Assembly: GCA_001899085.1 (NCBI GenBank)
Contig: MKVB01000011.1
Location: forward strand, 1-34,691
Direction of reading: 5' to 3'
Source of the DNA: Devosia sp. 66-14
GTDB taxonomy: Bacteria > Pseudomonadota > Alphaproteobacteria > Rhizobiales > Devosiaceae
Length of the DNA: 34,691 nt
In this document: one piece after another, positions 5,985 through 14,058 of the stretch
How the letters are laid out: the number at the start of each line of letters is the position of its first letter
Numbering within the stretch: position 1 is the first letter of the stretch
Program-made: the position numbers and the translations under genes
The notes under the pieces: model-generated
Told to the model about the DNA's origin: nothing
Database searches by the model: none
Seen by the model: the letters and a program-made list of their open reading frames with translations, nothing else

Positions 5985-6575
5985 CTACAGGCCGGCAAAG
6001 ACGAGGAGGGGGCGGTAATCCTGGAGATCGGCAGCGCGGAGCGCCAGGATGTACTGCGTTCGCCGCTGATTGTTCCTCGTCAGGTCGGCGCCGCCACTCC
6101 AGTCGATTGGTGGCGCCTTGAACCGTTTCTCCAGCAGGGCGTCGGCGGCGATCCGCGCATGGCGACCGTTGCCGTTTGGAAACAGGTGAATCTGCACGAG
6201 GCGATGATGAAACCGCAAGGCCGCCTCAGTGGGGGAGAAGGTGTTGTGCTCCGCCCACCAGGCCACGTCGTCCATCAGTATTTTCGATTGGACGCCGATC
6301 TGCAGCGGGTCGACGCCGATGGTCTTTTCGGTGCGTCGGAAGGTGCCGGCCCAGTTCCAGACTTCGCCGAAGAGGCGGGCATGCAACCTGCACATCTGAT
6401 CGACCGTGAGCTCCAGTTGCTTCTGCCGGCCGAGCCAAAGCAGGCCGGCATCGAGGTTCGCCTGTTCCAGCTCGTTCAACTGCTCGCGTGTCGTAATGTG
6501 CCTGTAGCGGAGCCCTTCCAACTCGTCAGGGTCGAGCAGGGTTGCCCCTTCCGGGGCGGCGACGATGTCGCTCAC
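5985..6575 (-). CDS. Mobile mystery protein B (Fic/DOC family)
   Basis: A 196-aa Fic-fold protein with the core motif HLFPNGNGRHAR at residues 130-141. Fic proteins usually transfer AMP or another nucleotide group to target proteins through the motif's His (His130). Position 134 is Asn where classic Fic enzymes have Asp or Glu to bind the metal, as in the 'mobile mystery protein B' subgroup; activity is therefore uncertain. No clear inhibitory [ST]xxxE[GN] helix is visible in the N-terminal 60 residues. It overlaps the upstream regulator by ATGA (6572-6575), so the two are translated together. Pairs of this type are found mainly in mobile elements and behave in layout like a toxin with its regulator. 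Confidence 0.9.
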   Translation of the reverse strand: MSDIVAAPEGATLLDPDELEGLRYRHITTREQLNELEQANLDAGLLWLGRQKQLELTVDQMCRLHARLFGEVWNWAGTFRRTEKTIGVDPLQIGVQSKILMDDVAWWAEHNTFSPTEAALRFHHRLVQIHLFPNGNGRHARIAADALLEKRFKAPPIDWSGGADLTRNNQRRTQYILALRAADLQDYRPLLVFAGL

Positions 6576-7051
6576 GGATCGTCCCAGAAATCAGGAGGGC
6601 GACGGGCAAGGATATCCTGGGTAACGCGCGCCAGCTCGGCGTCGCGACCCGCCCCGGAGAGGCTTTGATCCTCAAGCGCCATGTGCGTGCTCGAGCGGCG
6701 AACCAGCGCGGCGGCCTTCTTCAGCGCCTGCTGCTCCACCGCTCGCCCTACCGTGGTTTCAGGGACGACGGCATAGACCAGACGACAGCCCATCGCCTCG
6801 GCGGCGTCCTGCATCGTCTTGAGGCTCACGGCGCCGTCGAGCTCCGACAGCTCGAGTGTCGAGATCCGGGCACGGCTGACGCCGAGGCGCCTGGCAAGCT
6901 GCGGGCCGCTCATGCCGAGCGCCTTGCGGACGGTACGAATCCAACCCTCCGCGGGCGCCGCCAGGCCAGCAGCGAGAGGAGCCGCCTGGTCGACTATTCT
7001 GCGGTATTGCGCGCTTGCTGCCGCCTTCACACTCATGTCGAGTAAACTCAT
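6572..7051 (-). CDS. Mobile mystery protein A (XRE-type regulator)
   Basis: A 159-aa protein with a helix-turn-helix at about residues 44-80 (ALGMSGPQLARRLGVSRARI, STLELSELDGAVSL), the subgroup's GWIRTVRKALGMS lead-in, and the C-terminal pattern GCRLVYAVVPETT, then THMALEDQSLSG. The usual start of the family is shortly before; I take ATG 7051, four bases from the inverted repeat, but ATG 7036 is an alternative and neither has a good ribosome site. Known pairs place A upstream of B. It probably binds the 7055-7079 palindrome and represses the operon. Confidence 0.88.
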   Translation of the reverse strand: MSLLDMSVKAAASAQYRRIVDQAAPLAAGLAAPAEGWIRTVRKALGMSGPQLARRLGVSRARISTLELSELDGAVSLKTMQDAAEAMGCRLVYAVVPETTVGRAVEQQALKKAAALVRRSSTHMALEDQSLSGAGRDAELARVTQDILARRPPDFWDDP

Positions 7052-7054
7052 ATG

Positions 7055-7079
7055 TTTACATGATTGGATATCATGTAAA
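7055..7079 (-). promoter_or_regulatory. Perfect 10-bp inverted repeat, operator of the A/B pair
   Basis: TTTACATGAT (7055-7064) and ATCATGTAAA (7070-7079) are perfect inverted arms separated by TGGAT, just upstream of the first start codon of the pair. A half-site-like copy, ATATGCTTACATCAT, lies at 7116-7130, parallel to CATATGTTTACATGAT at 7049-7064. This fits autoregulation by the XRE protein. The remaining intergenic sequence to 7274 shows nothing else I can support. Confidence 0.65.
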
Positions 7080-7274
7080 TGAATTTGTAGACCGTGTTAG
7101 ATAAGATGTCAACGAATATGCTTACATCATCTGATGGCTGTCAGTTTATTCGTTGACACGTTGGGGCGCAACCTGATCCATCCTGCCGCAGCTCCGGCGC
7201 GCGTGGGGCCGGGCATTCGATCGGCTTGCGCCCGGTCTCAACTGCACAAGACCGAGGTGACAGAACCCTGTAAC

Positions 7275-8633
7275 CTACGCCCCGATCCCCACACTCCTGA
7301 ACAAAGCCACCGTAAGTTCAGGCTCGGCGATCTGGCCCGGGGTGGTCGAGAACTGGTCGACATAGACGATGCGCCAGAACTGGTTGCCGGTCTGGGCGGC
7401 ATAGACAGTGGCGCGGGCGCCGGTCGACAGCAACTGGCCGCTGGCCATCCAGACGCCCGGCAGGTTCGACATCGACCAGTCGCCCAGCGGGATGGTGCGC
7501 CCCATGCCCTGGGCGAGGGCGGCGGCATAGGTTGCCATGTCCATGTCGTCGGCGGTTTCGACGCCAAAGAAGGCGGCGCGGCCGGTCGTCGCATGGGCGA
7601 AACCGTGCAGCGGCGCGCCATCGGCCCCGGTGGCCGGCTCGTACTGCCAACCGGCCGGAATGGTGGTGGCGAGTTGTGTGGTGGGGTTGGTCCACATGGT
7701 GGGAGGCAGCCCGGCATTGGCGGCGGAGGGACCGGTGTCGGAGCGCGGCGGACCGCCGGAAAAGCGCATGACAGGATCCAATGCGCCCAGTGCCGCGACA
7801 CCCACATGGAGCAGCAGCGCGAACAGCATGCCCAGCGTGCGGCGGAGCCGGCTTTGCGAATAGGCGCGGACGCTGACGCGGCCGAGGTCGTAGGTGGTCG
7901 GCGCGCCGCGCAGCACACGGCGGAATGCCGGTATCATGGTGAAGAGGCTGAGCAGCGGGATGTACAGCGCCATCCCCTGGAACCAGACGCGGAACTCGCG
8001 CACGATATTGCTGCCCCAGCCGAAATGCCTGTCGGGGTCATTGGGCTCGGCTCGGATGGCGAAGAGGGCCTTGCCCAGCGAGTTGCCGAACAGCGTGATG
8101 ATGATGGCATTGGCAAGGAAGGCCAGCGGCAGCAACAGCAATCCCATGGCCGGTGCATCGGGCGACAGCATTTTCGCCGACAGCTGCGGGCTCGCCAGCC
8201 GCAACCCCAAGTAGAGGGCGGTCGGCAGCAGCAAGGTGATGATGATCATGTCGATGGAGCGCGCGAAGTAACGCGTCCATGGCCCTGCCAGAACCGGCGC
8301 AACCGTGGCGGCAGTGAAGGGGGAGGTCGTGACACGCGTGTCGTCATCATGGCGACCGGCGCGCCGATCGTCCGCCAGGCGGTCGGCGACGAGCACGTCG
8401 TCGTCGGCGTCATAGCTCGTTGCCTTGCGTTGCGCCGGGGGCAGCGGCGGCGGCAGGCCGGCATCGGCCAGCCGTGCGAACTCGTCAGTATCGCCGAGCG
8501 GCGTCCACTCGGCAAAGCCCTTGCGCCAGACTAAGGTATCCGCCGCAACCTCGCCGGTAGCGAACAGGTCTTCGATGTCATCTGCGGAATGCGGGCCGAC
8601 CGCGGCGCCATCAGCCGAATAGTACCACTGCAT
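7275..8633 (-). CDS. GYF_2-RDD membrane protein (paralogue 1)
   Basis: A 452-aa protein starting at 8633 with GAGGAG six bases upstream. Residues 1-50 are a GYF_2 domain (WYYSADGAAVGP, then TLVWRKGFAEWTPLGD), a domain found on cytoplasmic faces of bacterial membrane proteins and thought to bind proline-rich peptides. A linker follows, then an RDD membrane domain from about 116 (LAGPWTRYFARSID; GNSLGKALFAIRAEP), with four predicted segments near 126-147, 162-185, 218-238 and 264-284, and a C-terminal soluble domain of about 165 residues (NPTTQLATTIPAGW). It is closely similar in order to the gene at 8955-10286. It is the last gene of the operon; function unknown, perhaps membrane anchoring or stress response. 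Confidence 0.85.
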   Translation of the reverse strand: MQWYYSADGAAVGPHSADDIEDLFATGEVAADTLVWRKGFAEWTPLGDTDEFARLADAGLPPPLPPAQRKATSYDADDDVLVADRLADDRRAGRHDDDTRVTTSPFTAATVAPVLAGPWTRYFARSIDMIIITLLLPTALYLGLRLASPQLSAKMLSPDAPAMGLLLLPLAFLANAIIITLFGNSLGKALFAIRAEPNDPDRHFGWGSNIVREFRVWFQGMALYIPLLSLFTMIPAFRRVLRGAPTTYDLGRVSVRAYSQSRLRRTLGMLFALLLHVGVAALGALDPVMRFSGGPPRSDTGPSAANAGLPPTMWTNPTTQLATTIPAGWQYEPATGADGAPLHGFAHATTGRAAFFGVETADDMDMATYAAALAQGMGRTIPLGDWSMSNLPGVWMASGQLLSTGARATVYAAQTGNQFWRIVYVDQFSTTPGQIAEPELTVALFRSVGIGA

Positions 8634-8667
8634 TGTCAACTCCTCATTTGCTGCGGCTCGGCGCGCG

Positions 8668-8958
8668 TCAGCCGATAGCGCGGTGCGTGATGTAGGCGGC
8701 GAGGAACAGGGCCATCAGGAGCCACACCACTCCCGCCACGCGGCGCGCCCGACGATGGCGTCGCATGCGCTCGAACCTCTCGACGACGTCGTTCACCGCC
8801 AGATAGAGGCCGGGAACGCGGCGATACAGGGCGTCTGCTGCCTTCTTCCGCTCCGCCGCGGCGAGCGCCGCAACCTGTTCCGGGGTCAGGCGGGGCGTGT
8901 CGCGGGTCGCTTCGACGGCCAGCGCCTCGATGCCCCGCACCAGTTCGTCTTCGGTCAT
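8668..8958 (-). CDS. 96-aa protein with a C-terminal membrane anchor
   Basis: The start at 8958 overlaps the stop of the upstream GYF_2-RDD gene (ATGA). The N-terminal ~72 residues are soluble and charged: MTEDELVRGIEALAVEATRD, then a helix AERKKAADALYRRVPGLYLAV, then FERMRRHRRARRV. The only membrane segment is at about 75-93 (VAGVVWLLMALFLAAYI), preceded by basic residues, so the soluble part should face the cytoplasm. Sandwiched between two paralogous GYF_2-RDD genes, it is probably part of the same membrane complex. No motif identifies a function. Confidence 0.75.
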   Translation of the reverse strand: MTEDELVRGIEALAVEATRDTPRLTPEQVAALAAAERKKAADALYRRVPGLYLAVNDVVERFERMRRHRRARRVAGVVWLLMALFLAAYITHRAIG

Positions 8959-10286
8959 CGGCCAAGATAGATCCGGGCACTGGCGAACAGGGCTTCGTTC
9001 AGGTGCGGCTCGACGATCTGGCGCGGGGTGGTCGAGAGCTGGTCGAAATAGAGGATGCGCCAGACCTCGGTGTCCCCCCGGGCGGCGTAGAAGGTGCTCG
9101 GATAGCCGCCCTGGGTCATCCGGCCGCTCGCCGTCCAGACTTCGGGTGTGCCTGACGCCGTCCAGGGGCCCAGTGTGGTGAAGGCGGCGAGGTTCTGGGA
9201 AACGGCGGTGGTATAGTCCGCCATGTCAGCGCCCGGTGCGATGGGGTCGTAGCTGAGGATCGCCGTCACGCCGGTTTTCATGCTGGTGAAGCCGTGCACC
9301 GGGCCGTTGGCGGTCGGTATCTCCTCATAGGTCCAGCCGGGCGGGATGGCGACGCTCGCTCCGGTGATGGGATTGGTCCAGCTGCTGGGCTGCGCGAGGG
9401 TGCGCTGCTCGGCTCGCTCCACGCCGTTCAGCGCGAAGATCCCCAGATAGAGCAGCATGCCGAACAGGATGCCCAGAGTACTGCGCAACTGGCTGTTCGA
9501 GTAGGAGCGCACCGCGGCGCGCCCGATATCGTACGGCGCCGGTTTGCCACTGCCGACCGCCCGGTAGGCCGGCACCATGGTGAACAGGTTCAACACGGGA
9601 ATGCCGAGCGCCAACCCTCGCAGCCAGACCGTGAACTCGCGCTTCAGGGTGCCGCCGAAGCCGAAGCGCTGCCGGCCATCGATGGGTTCGGCCCGGATGG
9701 CGAAGATGGCCTTGCCCAGGGAATTGCCGCAGAGCGTGATGATGCCGGCATTGACGAAGAGCGCCAGCGGCAGGAGCACGAGCGTCACCGCTGCCGGTTG
9801 GGCGTTATAGAGATCGAGCGCCAGCTTGAGGCTTATCCACGGGAGCACCAGGTAGAGGCCGGTGAGCAGCACCGACAGGATGATGGTGAGATCGATCGAG
9901 CGCGCGAAATAGCGCTCCCATGGCCCCGCGAGCCTTGGCCCGGCCGAGGCTGCGGCCGGCTCGAACGCCGGCTCATCGTCGTCCTCGTCGTGATCGTCCT
10001 CGGCGGCGGAGCGGCCATCGTCATCGGCGCGGCGAGTATCGAGCAGCGTTTCGCCCTCGCCATCAGCAGCCATTGCTTGCCGGTACGCCTCAGGCGGCGG
10101 TGGCGGCGGCGCGGCATCTGTCAGATGGGCGAATTCGTCAGTATCGCCGAGCGCCACCCAGTCGGCCATACCTTTGCGCCAGACCAGCGTATCCGCCGTG
10201 ATCTGACGGGTGACGAACAGATCTTCGATATCGTCTGCCGTGCGCGGCCCGACCGCGGCGCCATCGCCCGAATAGTACCACTGCAT
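8955..10286 (-). CDS. GYF_2-RDD membrane protein (paralogue 2)
   Basis: A 443-aa protein starting at 10286, with a GGGGGG purine run upstream as ribosome site. GYF_2 at residues 1-50 (WYYSGDGAAVGPR, TLVWRKGMADWVALGD), then a proline run (AAPPPPPPEAY) and a strongly acidic linker (EDDHDEDDDE, about 97-105), then the RDD domain from about 119 (LAGPWERYFARSID, GNSLGKAIFAIRAEP) with four membrane segments, and a C-terminal soluble domain (NPITGASVAIPPGWTYEE). It has the same plan as the 7275-8633 product, so the operon seems to have arisen by duplication around the 8668-8958 gene. The intramolecular proline run could be a ligand for its own or its partner's GYF domain. Bases 10287-10542 upstream hold its promoter region and no gene. 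Confidence 0.87.
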   Translation of the reverse strand: MQWYYSGDGAAVGPRTADDIEDLFVTRQITADTLVWRKGMADWVALGDTDEFAHLTDAAPPPPPPEAYRQAMAADGEGETLLDTRRADDDGRSAAEDDHDEDDDEPAFEPAAASAGPRLAGPWERYFARSIDLTIILSVLLTGLYLVLPWISLKLALDLYNAQPAAVTLVLLPLALFVNAGIITLCGNSLGKAIFAIRAEPIDGRQRFGFGGTLKREFTVWLRGLALGIPVLNLFTMVPAYRAVGSGKPAPYDIGRAAVRSYSNSQLRSTLGILFGMLLYLGIFALNGVERAEQRTLAQPSSWTNPITGASVAIPPGWTYEEIPTANGPVHGFTSMKTGVTAILSYDPIAPGADMADYTTAVSQNLAAFTTLGPWTASGTPEVWTASGRMTQGGYPSTFYAARGDTEVWRILYFDQLSTTPRQIVEPHLNEALFASARIYLGR

Positions 10287-10542
10287 TATGAATTCCCCCC
10301 AACCCGGGCGGATCGTTACATGGTCCGGGGGAGGCTGTCATCAGTGTGTTTCTGATTTGTTCACGGCTGGCGTGCAGCGCCGGATGAGGTGTACGCAAAA
10401 CGAAGTGCAGCGCGCTCCAGGTCAAGCGAGGCGCGACAGGGGCGCCGGTGCGTGCTGGCTTTGCAGCGCCGACGCCTCGGCCGCGGTGCAGCCCTGGCGA
10501 CTCCGCCCGAGCAAGCAGCGGCGTTCGGCGCCCGGCCGCCGC

Positions 10543-13020
10543 TCACGCGGCCAGGAGATAGCCGCGCAGCGCCGCCGGTTCGAACGGCACAGTGCCGAAG
10601 CGCACCTCGGCGAGGCGCCTGAGGGCGCTGAAGCGCCAAGTGTCGTAGGGCATGACGGACGAGCTTTCGTCGATCAGCCGGCCGAGCTCATCGTTGGTCC
10701 ATGGCCCTTCGCCGCGCTGCTCGCGCAGGAACAACTCGCCCACATTGGCATAGGCCCGGGTCAGCGGGGTGGCGGTGACGCGATCACCGCGCCGATCGTC
10801 GTCGTGCCAGTTGGTCAGGCGGTCGATCCAGCCTACGGCCACTTCCAGATGGCGGAGGGTGACGGGCGGCCCGACCGTCTCTTCGATCTTCAGCAGCCGG
10901 CGGAACTCGGAGATCACATAGGCCTGGATCATGTTGGTGGAGATGGTCACCATGGTCACCGGGCCTGGCGGGTCGGGCATGTCGCCGCGCCAGCCGGCGA
11001 ACTCATCGAGCAGTCCGGCGGCCTCGTGGTAGACTTCGCTGACCAGTTCGGAAAACACCGCGGTCTTTTCGGCGTGCCGCGACAGATAATAGGCGCTCAG
11101 CGAGGCGGCCAGCCGCTCGCTGCGGAAGCGCAGCGGGGTGATGCCGCGGGCGGTTTCGTGCGCCTTGTCGTCGACCAGCGCCGCCTCGGCCTGCTGCAGC
11201 AGCGTCTCCGACGCCTCGAGGTCGCGGGGCGAGGCGGCAAGCATGCGGCGGCAGACGGCGGCGAGCAGATAGGCCTCGCGCCCCGACATGTGCGAGGGCT
11301 TCCGGCCCGGCTGGACCCGGACCGGAATCCTGCCCCAGCGGCGCGAGCGCTCGATGATGGCGATGGCGCGCAACGCGTGGCCATGGGAGATCATCCAGCG
11401 ATTGGCGCTGGCGAAGGCGGCGCCCAGCGCCAGGAACTTGAGGTGGCTCTCCTGCCGGTCGTCGCCATCGCGGCTCGAGTCGTAGCAATCCTCGGCGATG
11501 GCGCGGTAATCGGCCTGGAACGATGCCGCGTCGGCATAGCCGCCGACGATGGAGAGCCTGCGGAAGATGCGATCGGTGTTTTCGAGGGATTCGAAATGCA
11601 GATCGGGCGGGTTGCGCCGCCCCATCTGATAGGCGTTGATGATGGCGCCGATGCCCACATCGGAAAGCGCCAGCGCAGTGCGATCGCGGATGCGCGCCAC
11701 ATCCTCTTCCAGCAATTCGACCAGGCGGGTCCATGACACGGTCTGCGGGGTTTCGACGAGGCGCCGCCACACCGCCTCGCGGATCGCATCATCCTGCAGC
11801 CTGAGCCCGGCGCGCCCCAGCGATTTCCTGGTCAACTCGTTCCAGGTCTGCAGCACCTGCTGGATCTGGCTCTCAGGGATGACCTGTTTGCGTTCGGTCA
11901 GGATGCCGCGGACCTGGCTCGGCGAGACTTCCGGGTCGGTGGTGAAGCCCTCGACCAGGCCGTCGAAAATGCTCACCAGCCGCTGCTCGTCGGCGGGCTC
12001 GATCACCGCATCGCTCAGATAGGCCCAGAGGTGCCGCACGTGCCGGCGGGAAAAGTGCCTGGCCAGCTCCTGCAACTCAGCGGGGACCAGCTCGACGGGG
12101 ATGCCCTCGTGCACCTCCTCGACGAGGTCGCGATCGCCGGTGACGAACACCACCCGGTTCGGCGTGCCCTGCAGCCGGGCGTTGATCAGGAACAGCTCGG
12201 TCAGCGCCTTGACGTCGGCTTCCAGCGTCTCGCCATGGCGGGTGGCGAGGCGGCGGCGCCAGTGCCGGCTGATGGCGTCGTAAAGCCTGGTCTCGGCCTC
12301 GGAGAGGCCGGCAGGGTCGAGACCGGTGCAGGCGGCGGCGGCGGTCGAGTCCTTGCCGAGGAAGTGCGGCGCCTCGTGCAGCGGGAAGATCCCGCCATAC
12401 TTGTTCTCGAGTTCGTAATAATTATCCCATTCACCGACGGCCCGGGCGCGTTCGGACTGCACTTCGCCATCGGACAACAGGATATCGACGCACTGATCCA
12501 CCAGGTGGCGCAGGCCCTCGGGCGAGTTGCCGCTCCTGATGCGATCGCGCAGCAGGGCGCCGGTCCGCATCAGTTCGAAGACGCGGCGCGCCCTGGTGCG
12601 CTCGGGGTTGACCGGTTCATAGGTCTCGAAGGAGCGGCGCACCGCTCGATAGACGTTGTTGGTTTCCTGGGCGTGCCCGCCGAACTGGAAGATCGGCGGG
12701 GCCAGTTCGCCATTGAGGCGCAGGCCCACCGCGTGCTGCGCCAGCTGGCGCGCCAGCTTTTCGGCACGCCTGTCGCCCAGCTCACCGGCTTCGGCATAGG
12801 CCGGGAAGATCTCGCCATAGCCGTTATGGGTCACGCCGATGCCCAGCGGCCCGGTGATCCACGGGGCGCACAGCGTAATGATGATGTTGGTGTCGTAAAC
12901 ATAGATTTCGGCGGCGTCGGGCTCGGCGCGGAAGCGGCGCGACGAATCCTTGCCGAAATGCTCGCGCCGCACGAAGGCCGCGTTGAACACCAGGTTGTTG
13001 GAGACGGAGTTTTCGGCCAT
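10543..13020 (-). CDS. Large protein with N-terminal PIN-like nuclease domain
   Basis: An 825-aa protein. The N-terminal ~310 residues carry PIN-like acidic signatures: Asp43 in YVYDTNIIITL, acidic Asp269/Glu275 in EADVKALTELFLIN, and Asp296/Asp298 in FVTGDRDLVEEV, the canonical PIN strand-4 motif. PIN domains are metal-dependent ribonucleases. A long insertion (about 55-265) separates the first Asp from the rest, which is much longer than in toxin-type PIN proteins. Residues 320-825 are almost entirely helical, with repeat-like segments (SGREAYLLAAVCRRMLAASP, ASETLLQQAEAALVDD) that could be TPR/HEAT-like scaffolding. It begins three bases after the pseudoprotease gene and is last in the operon. 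No known family of this size and layout comes to mind; a defence or stress nuclease is my inference. Confidence 0.72.
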   Translation of the reverse strand: MAENSVSNNLVFNAAFVRREHFGKDSSRRFRAEPDAAEIYVYDTNIIITLCAPWITGPLGIGVTHNGYGEIFPAYAEAGELGDRRAEKLARQLAQHAVGLRLNGELAPPIFQFGGHAQETNNVYRAVRRSFETYEPVNPERTRARRVFELMRTGALLRDRIRSGNSPEGLRHLVDQCVDILLSDGEVQSERARAVGEWDNYYELENKYGGIFPLHEAPHFLGKDSTAAAACTGLDPAGLSEAETRLYDAISRHWRRRLATRHGETLEADVKALTELFLINARLQGTPNRVVFVTGDRDLVEEVHEGIPVELVPAELQELARHFSRRHVRHLWAYLSDAVIEPADEQRLVSIFDGLVEGFTTDPEVSPSQVRGILTERKQVIPESQIQQVLQTWNELTRKSLGRAGLRLQDDAIREAVWRRLVETPQTVSWTRLVELLEEDVARIRDRTALALSDVGIGAIINAYQMGRRNPPDLHFESLENTDRIFRRLSIVGGYADAASFQADYRAIAEDCYDSSRDGDDRQESHLKFLALGAAFASANRWMISHGHALRAIAIIERSRRWGRIPVRVQPGRKPSHMSGREAYLLAAVCRRMLAASPRDLEASETLLQQAEAALVDDKAHETARGITPLRFRSERLAASLSAYYLSRHAEKTAVFSELVSEVYHEAAGLLDEFAGWRGDMPDPPGPVTMVTISTNMIQAYVISEFRRLLKIEETVGPPVTLRHLEVAVGWIDRLTNWHDDDRRGDRVTATPLTRAYANVGELFLREQRGEGPWTNDELGRLIDESSSVMPYDTWRFSALRRLAEVRFGTVPFEPAALRGYLLAA

Positions 13021-13023
13021 GGC

Positions 13024-14058
13024 TCAAGCCGCCTGATCCAGGACGCGGGCATGGCTGCCGCGCAGGTCGCGTTCCGGCGCCATGTCGCTCGGCCGCTGTA
13101 CCGTGGCGGCATAGGCGTCCATCACGACCCGGTCCCAATCGGCCGCCTCGGGCCCATGCGGCAGTTCGAAGTAACAGAACTCGCTCAGCCGCATGACGAG
13201 TCCATCGCGATCGGCAGGGTTGTTGTCGAAATAGTCGTCATAGGGGCTGAACGCCTCCTCGATGCCCGCCTGCTGCTGAGCTATGCCCAGCGTCACCCAT
13301 TTTGACAGAATGATCGTCGGGCTCCTGGCTGCTTCGTGCGCGGGCAGGGTGCGAGCGATGCGCTCGATGGCCGGCGGGAGTTCCTGTCCCCAGTCGTCGG
13401 GCAAGATCTCGCCGGCGCGCCGGTTGTGGGCCGCCAGCGCATCGCTCGAGGCGAGCTCCAGCCCCTCGGCGGCGAGCGTACTGGCGAGAGGCGCGAACAG
13501 GCCCTGGCCGCCGGCCTCGCCGACATAGATGCCGAGCAACTCGCCCCGGGCGTTGTGCAGCACGGCGCCGGCGCTGCCTCTGGCCGCGAAGCGCTCGCGC
13601 GGTGTCGTTGCCGCGACCCGGATCAGCCCGCGATAGACCTGCGGCTCGGGACTGTCGCCGAGGGTAAAGCGGGCCGAACTGTCGAGGCCCGAGACATAGC
13701 CGTCGCAGCGCGCGCCGGCGGCATCGAGCATCCAGACATCCTCGAGCAGCAGCTCGGGAGCGATGGCGATCGCGCGCGCCGGCAAAGCACCGCCGACGGT
13801 GCGGGTTTTCAGAACGATAACCCAGCCGATCAGGTTCTCGGCCGCTTCGGGCCGTCCGGCGATACCGGCGTAGTAGCCGCTGGGCCGGCGGCCCGCTAAG
13901 GCCATGGGATGGTCGGACGTCACAAAATTCTCGTCGGAGGCAACGAAAGCCCGGGTGGTGAGGGCAAGCAGGTTGCCGACGTGATCGGTGGCAAACGCAC
14001 CGATGGTTGCCGCGGTGCCGGCACCGGCCGCCTGCAGGGTGTCGCCTGCCCTGATCAT
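13024..14058 (-). CDS. Trypsin-fold protein lacking catalytic residues, with C-terminal extension
   Basis: A 344-aa protein; its ATG overlaps the stop of the oxidoreductase gene (ATGA, 14055-14058). Residues 10-200 look like a chymotrypsin/HtrA-type beta-barrel: the strand before the catalytic His (ATIGAFATDHVGNLLAL, followed by TTRAF where TAAHC is expected) and the strand at the nucleophile loop (ARGSAGAVLHNARGELLGI where GDSGGP is expected). On this alignment His is Ala37 and Ser is Ala163, so proteolysis is unlikely. Residues 215-344 form a helical extension (PAIERIARTLPAHEAARSPT, GLVMRLSEFCYFELP). I infer a binding or sensing role in the three-protein system. If the alignment is wrong it is simply an unknown. 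Confidence 0.62.
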   Translation of the reverse strand: MIRAGDTLQAAGAGTAATIGAFATDHVGNLLALTTRAFVASDENFVTSDHPMALAGRRPSGYYAGIAGRPEAAENLIGWVIVLKTRTVGGALPARAIAIAPELLLEDVWMLDAAGARCDGYVSGLDSSARFTLGDSPEPQVYRGLIRVAATTPRERFAARGSAGAVLHNARGELLGIYVGEAGGQGLFAPLASTLAAEGLELASSDALAAHNRRAGEILPDDWGQELPPAIERIARTLPAHEAARSPTIILSKWVTLGIAQQQAGIEEAFSPYDDYFDNNPADRDGLVMRLSEFCYFELPHGPEAADWDRVVMDAYAATVQRPSDMAPERDLRGSHARVLDQAA

